From assembly GCA_002914845.1 (NCBI GenBank), contig JXTC01000297.1, forward strand, positions 80,801-144,800: DNA of 64,000 nucleotides, written 5' to 3'. The first letter of the stretch is position 1. Each line of letters starts with the position of its first letter. The notes under the pieces are model-generated. The model worked only from the letters and a program-made list of their open reading frames with translations. It made no database searches and was not told the origin of the DNA. The translations under genes and the position numbers were made by a program. This document shows positions 24,093 through 34,484 of the stretch, piece by piece. Source of the DNA: Trema orientale. Its lineage: Eukaryota; Streptophyta; Magnoliopsida; Rosales; Cannabaceae.

Positions 24093-24572
24093 AGTTTGTC
24101 ATTTACAACTTAGCAATTTTCTAGGTCATAATTCCGTCCAAAATTTTAGTAGAGTTTAACATCTGAAGTGATGAAGGTTTGTGAAATAATGTCATGGACC
24201 ACTGAGCGCAAAACTAGAATTCAGGGACGAAAAATAACGAAGTTCAAGATTCTCTCATGAAATCACTTTTGGGAAATGCTTTTCCTGTTCTGTTATGCCT
24301 CGTATCTTACTGACATGCCTTTCGTGCTTTGGAATTTGCTAGTAGCATAGAAATTATCTCTAATTCCCTATTGGATAATAAAAAAAGTTTAGCTATTTCT
24401 TTTCAATTTCACCCTTTTGTCTCAACAAGCGCTAGTATTATTATCTTTTCCATTATCTTTTTTAATCTCATATTTCGCTATCTGACAAATGAATTTTAAC
24501 GTGCTTTGTAATATTATCAACATGTGAGATATTTTAGCGGAGTCCACATGCGAGATATTTCAATGTACTTTG

Positions 24573-25111
24573 TGTTGATGGTGGTTTTGTCAATAATGAA
24601 TTTAAGAAATTACGAGATGTGGTTTGTGTGTGAATAGGATTGATAAAGCAAAGCGAATAAGGAGACACGAGTTTTATAGTGGTTCAGCCCCTAAAAAAAT
24701 GAGTCTACGTCCTTCTGGAAAATTACAAGAGTTTCTCTAAGTCTCAAGATGAAAGCAGAGAGAGAATATGACAGAATATAGCGAAGTGTTTTTGGGATAA
24801 TTGTGTCATGAATTATAATAAGACTAAGCTCTCTTTATATAGGTGATGGTAGCTCAATGTTTCCCAATTGTGAAAATAAGTAAGTGTGTAATCAGAAAAT
24901 ACAATCTGAGTGACAATACAATTAGGTAATAATTTAAATGGAATGATTAAAACTTGATCTAGTTTCCTTTTCATACTTGTAGCACTTAACTTATTCGGAG
25001 TAGGTCGCACTTCAATCAAGAAGGCACATATGCGACCTACCGCTATTAACTTGTTTATTGACTTTCTTTTCCTAATGTTGACTAATAATCTAGACTTAAG
25101 ATTGCACAACA
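24573..25111 (-). mobile_element. Solo LTR, copy 2, TSD CTTTG
   Basis: Same family as 11370-11987. Ends TGTTGATGG and GCACAACA, flanked by exact 5-bp repeats CTTTG (24568-24572 and 25112-25116). Shared blocks include AATTACAAGAGTTTCTCTAAG and a minus-strand TATA-like CTATATAAAGAG near 24840. Shorter (539) than copy 1, partly because copy 1 repeats the AATTACAAGAG block. No internal domain alongside. Confidence 0.9.
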
Positions 25112-25116
25112 CTTTG

Positions 25117-27642
25117 TAATATTATTTGCAAGAGAGGGAATGTATAAAGTGAAAGATGGTTCTGCGTGAAAGTTTATCATAAACTGCCAAGTTAGGCCGA
25201 CCTTGTTGTCTGTGGTGGAGATGGTCGATTTCATGGGAGGTATTGTCATTAATTTTGGCAACGATCTTCGAGCAGAGTTGAGATAATAAGATTAGACCTC
25301 GTTAGGATGGATGAGTGGAAAAAGGAGCGTGTTCGACTATGATGCAAGGCTGAGTTATTGTTGCGCTCTTGAGTGGGTTTTTCTTGCAGAGAAAACGCAT
25401 CGATGGAACATTTGGAAGAGACGTAAATTAGCGTGGGAAAGACAAGAAAGAAGGTTGAACCGGCCTCATGGTCACCTAGTGGATGACTCCTACTAATTAT
25501 GTAACTGAGTTAGCTACCAATGATTAGGTGAGGTCATAGACTCATAGTCACCAGGGGCCGGAGGGAAAGGGGGAGATGGCTTTCTCTGGCTCATATTAGC
25601 TTAGCTGTGCTTAATAGGCCGGTTAGGCTTCCTCTCTGGCGGCCACTTTCCAGAGAAGCATGACCTCATGGTCATTTAGTGGGTGACTCCTACTAATTGT
25701 GTAACTGAATTAGCCACCCGGCAGGGGAGGGAGAAAGTGGGGGCCATGGTCCTCTTAATTTTTAATTTTTTAATTTATACGTAAAATAAAAAAAATTCTA
25801 ATTTGCCCCTACTAAATCTTTAATTCTTCTAACAGTATCTACATATAAGATGTGAATCACTTAGAGGGTGACTCCTACTAATTGTATAACGAATTAGCCA
25901 CTAGGTAGGGGGGGCAAGTGAGGCATAGACTTAATTTCTTTTTTAATTTAATTTTTTGTTTTATCCATAAAATGAGAAAAAAATATTTTTCCTCACTAAA
26001 TGTTTTATTTTTTCAACAATATCCACATATAAGATATGATTCATGAATTGAGTCAAATTGAGACTTTTAAAATTTCAAGTTTCTTTTTTAAATTCAATTT
26101 TCAAAATTAAAATTGAGAAAAAAGTGGAATTGGAAAAGACTTTCCTTATTCCCTCTTAATACTTTTTTACTCTCTCACTATTCGAATCTCCAAATTTCTT
26201 TTCATAAAAAAAAAAAAATCTCTAAAGTTCTATAGAAAAGGAAACTCTATGAAAATGGGAAGATGAAGAACAAATTAAATTAAATAATTCCTTAAGGTAC
26301 ATAGCTTTTGTATTTTTACAATGAAAATCAGATTAGTTGTTACTTTTGTATTTCTATTTGTACCGACGTTTTGTCATTTTGTTTTAAAATTTGAAGCTTT
26401 ATCGTTTTTCTTTTTCGTGGAAACATATTTGTATTTTTTTAGTAACAATTAAATCATCCCGTACATAATGATATGTCAACACTCGACATGTTCTTCTTTT
26501 TCTATTCATTTTCTCTCCTAGGTATTAATATGGAAATTTGTTCTTTTTCTTCAATTATTTTTGTTTTTACTATTGTTTTTTTATTTTTTGGTGTTTTGAA
26601 CGTCAATGTGCATTGGACCATTTTAGGAAAAATACTAACGTAGCTTTTGTTTTTTTAAATGCTTAAAGGTAAAGTGTAAATAAGGTGAGAATGGAAATTT
26701 TAGTATTACAACTTTATCTATGCAAAAATTATTAATATGGTTTTTTGTTGCATTTCAAACTCTTTTGTTTTTTGGCATTTTTATAATTATTATGAAAACG
26801 CTTAGAAGTTTTTTGTGCAATTATTATTTTTTTTAAAAAAAAAATTGTATGTCCCCTACTACAAAGAAGTCTCCGCCACTAATACCAAATGACTAGGTGA
26901 CGATATAGTCGCTTGGTGAGTGACTCATTCACGTATCTAATATAAGTCAATTAACTCACAGCCACTTTGTAGATAACTCGTAGTATCCTTAATTTCTATA
27001 TGACACTTGGCTCCTCATATGGTTTAAAGAGCCAATAATATTATAATTGTATACCATTTTTTATATTTCTGTTATATTTGCATATAATTTTACTTATTTT
27101 AGAATATTTTGTGTCATGTATGTATATTATTTTAAGTTTTTGACATTAATTTATTAAAGTTATTAGTCCTTATTTTCTAAGTAGTTTTGCAATGAAATAC
27201 TCAAGAAATGAATTTAACGTGTATTAAATTGATTATATTAATGTTATACATTTGTATATTGCTAATCATTAGTATTATTTTATTTCTTTTCTACATGGTT
27301 AAGGTGATTTTAGATTAATAATATTTGGTTAAAAAACAGATTAGTTATATTTCTCACGTGCTTTTAATTCTTATCATATATACTTATTTATTGCAGTGGA
27401 CATCGATGTAGTTTTATTACTCCAATTGTTATGTAAAGTTTAAATATTATTTTATTAGTTAGAATAATATATATATATAAAATTGTAAATTTAATACTTA
27501 AGCCGGCAATCACCCCATTTGGGTATATATATACGTTCTATACAGAGTTTAAGTGCATCGACTCTCTCTCCTCCTCCTCCATTTATTACTTTCCTTAAAA
27601 AAATATTACGATAGTGAATTTTTCTTGCTATCAATATTTGTC
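25117..27642. other. Repeat-rich intergenic DNA
   Basis: Three direct copies of a block with GATGACTCCTACTAATT or GGTGACTCCTACTAATT followed by GAATTAGCCA-like text occur at about 25481, 25681 and 25866, spaced 200 and 185 bases. A relative is near 26915. At 26870 the text TCTCCGCCACTAAT is the complement of a CAGTGGCGGAG-type transposon end, so 25.4-26.9 kb may be one decayed element. The 61-residue frame at 25311-25496 has no family likeness. No gene supported. Confidence 0.45.
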
Positions 27643-27811
27643 GAATAATGATTGGGACACCAAAAAATTACACCAATGATGTGTCATCTAATAAAATTAC
27701 TATTTTATCTATGAGTGGGACCACACCATTCAAAATTTAATGATTGATATGAATGCCAACTCATGTGGTGTAAGTTTTTTGTGTAAGTTAGTGGTGTCTC
27801 TAGTGTTACTC
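27643..27811. mobile_element. MULE-like MITE family 2, copy 1, TSD ATATTTGTC
   Basis: Ends GAATAATGATTGGGACACC and, inverted, GAGTAACACTAGAGACACC. Exact 9-bp duplication ATATTTGTC at 27634-27642 and 27812-27820. The interior shares GAGTGGGACCACACCATT with copy 2 at 28777. Length 169, no coding capacity. Confidence 0.88.
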
Positions 27812-28606
27812 ATATTTGTCACAACAAAAGTAAGTTTTTCTTTAGTTGGTTTTGGAATGGTTTTTTTAACGAAAAATTTTTTATCAAAATTATTAGTATT
27901 GAATAGTTTGATATATACGGTTGTTTTTTTTTTAATGAAAAAATATTTTGATATTTTTTTTAAAGAATATAACACGGTTAGTTTTTGGTTTTTTTTTTTT
28001 TGGAGATATACACGTTTTTTTAGAAGCACCGTTCGATTGTTTTGAATAAATAGACAGTTAGTTTTTTTTTTTTTTTTTCTGAGAACCAAATACACGGTTA
28101 GTTCCCTTTAAAAAAAAAAAACCAAAGAAAATATACTATAAAAATGTTTAATAATTAGTACATATATCAAAAAAGTCATTTTTTTCATAACACATCAAAA
28201 AATGATTATTATATCAAACATTTGGTTTTTTTAAATATTTTACAAACAATTATTATATATATTTTTCAAAAAATTATGTACTAAGGAATGAGAATAAAAA
28301 TACAAGAATGGAATAGGAATGAAAATAAAAATACATGAATGGAATGAGAATGAAAACAAAAAAAAAAAATCAATAGAAAAGGAATTGAAGAAAAAAATGT
28401 CACCAACAAGTTACAAGTTTTTTTTTGTCATAAATATCTTTCTGTATTTATATAGGCATTGATTACAATTTTTTTTTTTTTTTGTGGGTAAAATCACTAA
28501 TATTATTGTAACCATGAGATGAAAATCCAATGGCCCAAATTAAAGTACCGATCCATGGAGCAAAAAGAAAAATCTTCGTAGAAATATGACCCATATATAT
28601 ATATAT

Positions 28607-28760
28607 GGCCACGGATGTAGTCTCCTCGAGGGGACCAGTCCCGTTCATGTTTTGGCTAATACAAGTCATATTTTAACCAATCTGTGTTGGCCAAAACATG
28701 ATCTGTATTGGTCAAAACATGAAAAGGACTGGTCCCGTCAGCGGGACTACATCCATGCCC
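28607..28760. mobile_element. Small foldback MITE
   Basis: Inverted arms of about 50 bases: GGCCACGGATGTAGTC...GGGACCAGTCC...CATGTTTTGGC at the left and, inverted, GGGCATGGATGTAGTCCC...GGGACCAGTCC...CATGTTTTGAC at the right. Flanked on both sides by AT microsatellite, so the target duplication cannot be read. It lies only 16 bases from the next MITE. Confidence 0.7.
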
Positions 28761-28776
28761 ACTATATATATATATA

Positions 28777-28957
28777 GAGTAATAATAGGGACACCAAAAT
28801 TTTGCACCAAACACTCATACCAAATGATGTGGTATGCATTTCAGCTACTTTTTATTTTAGAGTGGGACCACACCATTGAAAATTATAAGGCTGAAAGTGA
28901 TGCCACATCACTGGTGTAATTTTTTGGTGTATAATTTTGATGTTTCTGTCATTACTC
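28777..28957. mobile_element. MULE-like MITE family 2, copy 2
   Basis: Ends GAGTAATAATAGGGACACC and, inverted, GAGTAATGACAGAAACATC. Nine-base flanks ATATATATA on both sides (28768-28776 and 28958-28966) fit a 9-bp TSD, but the AT-repeat context makes this weaker than for copy 1. Length 181. Confidence 0.8.
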
Positions 28958-29072
28958 ATATATATATATATATCAGTACATCTATATTTTTAGATGAAGC
29001 TTGCAAACTTTTCTATTTCCGAAACTTGTCTATTAAAGAAATATCAAGTGCATAAAAGGTAGTTAAGATGAT

Positions 29073-29699
29073 GGGTAATTATCACTAAAATACCCTCTGT
29101 TTTGAAAAAATATGAAAAAAAAACTTTGTGTTCTTGGAAATTCAAAATAAATACCTTCTATTTAACGAAAATTATCACTAAAATACCCTCTGTTTTCAAA
29201 AAATATGAAAAAAAACCTTGTATTATTAAAAATTCAAAGAAAGATTTCAAAAAAATTAATAAAATTAACATTTTACTCATATTATATTATTTTAAGAAAT
29301 ACACCACACTTAAAAATAAAGAGAGAGAAAATACACATGGTCTAAAACCTCTTAAAAAAAATCTTCTATTCATTGTTGTGGCACAAATCTAGAAAAAAAA
29401 AATCTAAAATTTTTGAAAATTTCTCAAATAGAAGGTATTTATTTTGAATTTTTAATTATACAAGGATTTTTTTCACACTTTTTTAAAATAGAGTGTATTT
29501 TAGTGATAATTTTTGTTAAATAAAAGGTACTTATTTTGAATATTAAAAAACACAAGGTTGTTTTTTCACATTTTTTCAAAATAGTGGGTATTTTAGTAAT
29601 AATTTTCGTTGAATAGAAGGTACTTATTTTGAATTTCCAAAAACACAAGGTTTTTTTCAAATTTTTTCAAAACATAAGGTATTTTAGTGATAATTTCCC
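29073..29699. mobile_element. Foldback MULE-like element with tandem-repeat arms, TSD TAAGATGAT
   Basis: Ends GGGTAATTATCACTAAAATA and, inverted, GGGAAATTATCACTAAAATA, with exact 9-bp flanks TAAGATGAT (29064-29072 and 29700-29708). The left arm holds two forward units starting at 29078 and 29171 (period 93). The right arm holds three reverse units whose ATTTTAG cores start at 29497, 29590 and 29681 (periods 93 and 91). The two peptide-like open frames here (from 29102 and, minus strand, from 29660) are translations of these repeats, not genes. Length 627. Confidence 0.9.
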
Positions 29700-29708
29700 T
29701 AAGATGAT

Positions 29709-30918
29709 TAATAATTTGTTGTGTATAATTATTGTAATAAACTTTTTCTTTTAGACAACTAGTAAACCACAATTTTCAATTGTAACAAAGAATGTATGTA
29801 AATAATCAAGTAAGCAATCTCAAAATAATGATAAGCAAGTCATAACAACAACAATCATAATAGCAATATATATTCAAATAAGTAAAGAGTGTAGGAATAA
29901 AAAAATGTAAATTCGATTTTTACGAGGTTCGGCGAACACAACGACTTGTTTGTGTCACTGGCTCTAGGCAATTTACTTTAAGCATCTATTATCAGATCAA
30001 GATTGTGGGATTGACCGACTTTTTTATAAACAGAGTGAATTCTTCTTAGGAGTCATCTAAAACTTTACAATGGATAAAACTCCGACTCTATCACATTTAT
30101 TCTCGGATTGTTTTAATTCCAGTGCTAACCTGATATAAAGTCGGGTTGTTTATAATTTGGTGCTAACCTCAACTAAACTCGAGTTATTTATACTTCGTTG
30201 CCAACCTCATCTAAACTCAATAATTTTTCAAACAAAGAGTGAACTCTCACTCACAATCTATCTTCTCAATAATATTTGATATAAATTTGGCTTATAAGAT
30301 TTGAGAACAATGTACAAAAGATATTCTAAGATTGACTCAATAAATAAAAATAGGCATTGGCACTTTGAGAGCACTTCGACATCAATGTAAGTTCATACTT
30401 CAAGCTTAAGAGGTCTCAAATGAGTTTATATTTAAAGATTTCCTCAAAAACTAGTCATTTCTAGCCGTTATTTGCTCTCCACCTACTTTGACCACACAAG
30501 AAAGTGGTCAACCATTCTACTAGTTGTTAGAGTCTGATAAGCCAATACAGCTCCAACGGGCAAATGGCCAGTCAGACTTAGTGTGGTTGACCAATTGGAG
30601 ACAATAAACCATATTTTGGTTTTCTCGGTCTTCTTTGGTCAATTTTAAGTCCCTTCTTTTTCTAAATGTTTTAGAGGAAATTTGATTTTTTACGGTAATT
30701 TTTCAAAAAAATTGAAAAATCCTGGAATTTAAAGTTGTTATGAAAAATCTCGGATTTAATTATAAAAATATCACTTTTTAAAATATTTAGAAAAATACCA
30801 CTTTTTATTAATTGATGAGATACTTAAGTTAGCTAGTCGAGTTACCTGAGGTAACTTGAACAGTTACTTGAAGTAACTGTTCAAGTTACTCTAAATAATC
30901 TAACTGGTTACCTCGAGT
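29709..30918. other. Possible LTR-like sequence, no gene
   Basis: Near 29925 the text TTTTTACGAGGTTCGGC resembles a motif common in plant LTRs, and 30130-30230 carries three roughly 50-base repeats around CTAACCT-ACTAAACTCGAG. No TG/CA ends with target duplication could be fixed. Treated as an undefined retrotransposon relic. Confidence 0.35.
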
Positions 30919-31576
30919 TAGGGGTGGCAATTTAGGTTACGACACGGTAACACGATTCGAAAACGACACGAAATTAGCGGGTTTGGGTTTGTCTTAAACA
31001 GGTACAGGTCAAAACAGGTTAAACCCGATTGAACACGATTAAATAATAGGTCATTAGCAGGTTAACCTGTTAAACCCGAAATTGACCCGTTTAACACGAT
31101 TAAATTTTTTGAGACATTAAATTATCTTGTGTGTACCAAGACTTAAAACTTCCTTTTTATGTTTTATGTACTAAAACTTGAAAGTTTTATTTTAGTTTTA
31201 AACTTTGGATTGTGTATTATATTTATTTGATTATGGTTGCTTGGTTATATTGGAAATATAAAATAAGTTAATAGATTATATCAAGTTATATTGAAAATGT
31301 GAAATAGATTAACATGTTAAAAATAGGTTAATACGTTATGTCAAGTTGAACCAAATACAATATATTTAACATTAACATGTTAAATTGAGTTCAATTAACG
31401 GGTTAACAGTATACAGGTTAGCAGATCGTGTTACGTTGGACACGATCTGAATACGACCTATTTAAATAATGTGTTAAATGTGTCGCTCACAGGTTAACCT
31501 GTTTATTTAGCGTGTCAGGTGTGGGTTTGCAAATTATGACACGAATATGACACGACAACACGAATTGCTACCCCTA
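30919..31576. mobile_element. hAT MITE, copy 2, TSD CCTCGAGT
   Basis: Ends TAGGGGTGGCAATTTAGG and GAATTGCTACCCCTA, bounded by an exact 8-bp duplication CCTCGAGT (30911-30918 and 31577-31584). Rich in ACACGA/TCGTGT subterminal motifs like the copy at 14575, but longer (658). No transposase reading frame. Confidence 0.92.
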
Positions 31577-31584
31577 CCTCGAGT

Positions 31585-32543
31585 ACCATTGAAAAAATAC
31601 CAATTTTGAAGAAAAATGATATTTTTCTAAATATTTTTTAAAAATATTATTTTTCTAATAATAATTTTAAAAAGTGATATTTTTCTAAATCAAACCGGGA
31701 TTTTTCAAAAAGATCAGTCTATCCGGAATTTTTCAAATTTTGGTACTTTGGACTTGGATTTTTCTAATAAGCCCAATGTTTTATCATTAAGAGTGGACTT
31801 TTTGAGGGTATTTTGCCTAGATAAAATCTTGATTTTTATTTTTAAACATTTGAATAAAATATTCATTTTAGGCTTAAACTTGTTTGAAAATTTCTTTTGA
31901 AAAACATGAGCTAATGCAAAGAGAATTTATATATAATGAAATAAATCAAATACAAGTCTAAGATATGAAATATACCCTATCTAGACATGGTCTTGTATCT
32001 TGATTGTCCATCTTCAAACTTGATTCTAACAGGTCTATATATATATCTATCTTTAAGCCTTATTTTTTGATCAACTTAAGTTAGAACTTTAAAACTATAT
32101 AACTGCATACTCAAGTTAAATTATTAATCCCAAATCAAATGTTTGTTATCTTCAAAATAAAAGTGAGTAATATTGAAAACTTTATAGGTCTAACATGTCT
32201 AACTATTATCAAGCGGGCATTAGTTGTCCTATTGAGTATAATTCTCCACTAATTTCTACTCCTCTACCTACCTGAGTTCATTTGCGGAGAACTCCATTTA
32301 ATACATTCCAATAGATTCCTTTCAATCTCCTAATTTTAAGGTCTTATTGTAAATTATATCAAGAGAATTCATGTTTAATGTAGCTATTTTTTCTAATCTA
32401 ACACCAGTAGGAAATATTAATATTTTAAAAAAATACAAACAAAAATCAAATTAATATACCCTTAAAAAAATCTACTCCATTACAACCTTTTTTTTTTCTC
32501 AGTATTCACATTCATATTGACATTGGTCTATCAAATCAACAAA
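31585..32543. other. AT-rich spacer, nothing recognised
   Basis: AT-rich DNA between the hAT MITE and the SINE-like element. No coding region, RNA gene or element ends were seen. Confidence 0.4.
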
Positions 32544-32633
32544 TTTTTTTTTTGAGAATTGAGACAGGGATTTGAACTTAATACCTCAATATTGGAGGTA
32601 GGTGTAATTACTAATCAGGTTATGTCTGTGACC
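32544..32633 (-). repeat. tRNA-derived SINE-like element
   Basis: On the minus strand, ATAACCTGATTAGTAATTA (A-box-like, near 32620) is followed by TAAGTTCAAATCCC, a good Pol III B box (32567-32580), and then by an A tail (T run at 32544-32553). Possible target repeats around TGTTGAT lie outside both ends but are imperfect. Small size, boxes in order and a tail fit a tRNA-derived SINE. Confidence 0.55.
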
Positions 32634-32860
32634 ACATTATATCAACATAATTTGAACATGGATAAAGAAATTTTTTTCTCCTTATCTTAAAAAAGAATAA
32701 AAAAATCTTTAGCTTTGATTAAAATGGTTAGATATAGAATAAAAAAGCAGTGATTGAGAACCCGTATTTTAATCGCCGCTGAACTGGCCAGAAGCAACCG
32801 CTTCTTTCCTTTTCGTACTAAACTAGAAAAGGGACAACAACTCTTTGAGCGTAAAGTCAA

Positions 32861-33103
32861 TCAATTAGCACCACAACCTCCGCCACAGCCCCCAATTCCA
32901 TGACCATCACCACCACCACAGGCAGAGGCAACAAAGTTTCCCAAACAATTTGAACGACACCACCATCCCTCATACTAGTTTGGTTGTCGTTTTTCCAGCT
33001 ATTTGTCGTACAATAGCAACATCAAAGTCCCGAAGACTGCTGCCATTATGCACTCAACTAAGCCTGAACCTTTAGCTGCAGCTGCACCTGCACCTGCATC
33101 CAT
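32861..33103 (-). pseudogene. Dead paralogue of the Cys-rich gene
   Basis: On the minus strand the start MDAGAGAAAAKGSG corresponds to MDAGLGIVTGILG of the gene at 23153, followed by AAVFGTLMLLLYDK, two in-frame stops (TAG after YDK and after QPN), and a Gly/Cys-rich tail GIGGCGGGCGAN ending TGA. The GCAGGTGCAGGTGCAGCT expansion makes an Ala/Gly run absent from the intact copy. Similarity extends upstream (ATAACATTAAGGCAACTCATC) and just past the stop (GTAAAGTCAATCAA), so the duplication covered flanking DNA. It is direct rather than a processed copy. Confidence 0.7.
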
Positions 33104-34484
33104 GCATTAATACCTTCCGATATTTTGTTACGTTGACATAACATTAAGGCAACTCATCATCTGATAGCAAGAGATTGCGGTAGAGTCGAAATTTACACAG
33201 CAAAAAAAAAAAAAAAAAAAAAAAAGACAAATGTCTTGTTGGACTCCAATCCTAGTTTTTGTCTCGGAGAAGAAGCCTAAGGCATTATTCTCGGGCATGA
33301 TTCTTTACTTGTATGATAGTGGCAACATAGAGAACATGATCACATATTTCTTCTTTGTTACCTAGTGTATTTTTAACAAAACTTTAATTGAAACTCCAAC
33401 ATATCAATCAATAAATTCTTTTCCTTATTCATTCTGACATTTTCCGCTTCACTTTCTCTCCATATTTTCATATTCTTAGTTCCGGCTTTGTAATAAAATT
33501 TGGCCAGTTTCATACATTTCGCTTTCAAGAACCAAGACTTTGTCATTTTCTTCAATTAAGTGTAGCTCGGGGCACTTAAGTTGATTTTAAACCAAACCGA
33601 AATGCTGTCTTTTAAGAACATTGATTAGTTCAATACGAGATAATTTAAGATTTCGTGGCCTCCCTGAGAGGTGCTTTGACAAACGAGACAATTCCAATCC
33701 CTTTATTGCGACAGCTCCTACAATGTATCGGTATGAATAAAATTTAAAGAATAAGCAAAGATATGGTAGACTTCATACTAGTTCACTATTTATCACTCCA
33801 AGTTGCAGTATTTTGTTTTACATACACAATTTTGTGTAAGCAGAATTTCAATATAGAAAATATCGAAGGACGTCCTCGAGAAACAAATAGGAAAACAAGA
33901 CCTTCAAGGAACTTATCAATTCTGTTAAACTATACAAAATAATCCATTTTGCACCATTGGAAAGCTAAATACATCACATTTTTCTTTTTCTTTTTTTTGG
34001 GTCAAGGTTGAGCAGATCCCCTTCTAGTTTCACACCCTTTTAGGTGGAAAATGACAAAAACTACCCTTAGAGAATTAAAAACACAAAATAAAAAACATTC
34101 TATCAGCCCTCTTCTGACTTTCTCGATCTTCCCATTCATTTCCGTCTAGCTTCTCTCTCTCCTGTTTCCATCCTTAATCCTCTATTAGACATTTCTTGGC
34201 AGAGATTTCTTCATCTTAAAAGAGCAAATTTGTTTCTCAAACTGACTTCTACTAAGTTTCTAAAAACAGTCCAGGGGCCTATGTACAGCTCGGAAAAAAT
34301 TATGAAGTAATCATTACACTTCTCACCTTCTTTTTTTTTTTTTTTTTCTTCTCAAGGTAAACCTTTTAAGAAAAAAGAAGAAATTTGGGTTGCTTTCCTC
34401 CCGCAAGAAAAATAGTAGTGGGAGGAAAAGAGTTAGCAAAGCATTAGTCACTATGTTGGCTTCCATCATAACTAGATTGAAATC
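33104..34484. other. Spacer, including PARC6 3' region
   Basis: The first 110 bases are the duplicated upstream flank of the Cys-rich gene family. A 23-A run is near 33203. From about 34000 the sequence may include the PARC6 3' UTR. The 60-residue minus frame at 33373-33555 is not recognised. No other gene seen. Confidence 0.4.

Noticed and set aside
29102-29660. Two Lys/Ile-rich frames (from 29102 on +, 29660 on -) with similar peptides
   Set aside because: They are the same 93-bp repeat unit read on opposite strands of the foldback element.
12100-31000. CRISPR-like arrays or operons
   Set aside because: The repeats are dispersed transposons and tandem units without regular spacers, and the genome is plant nuclear.
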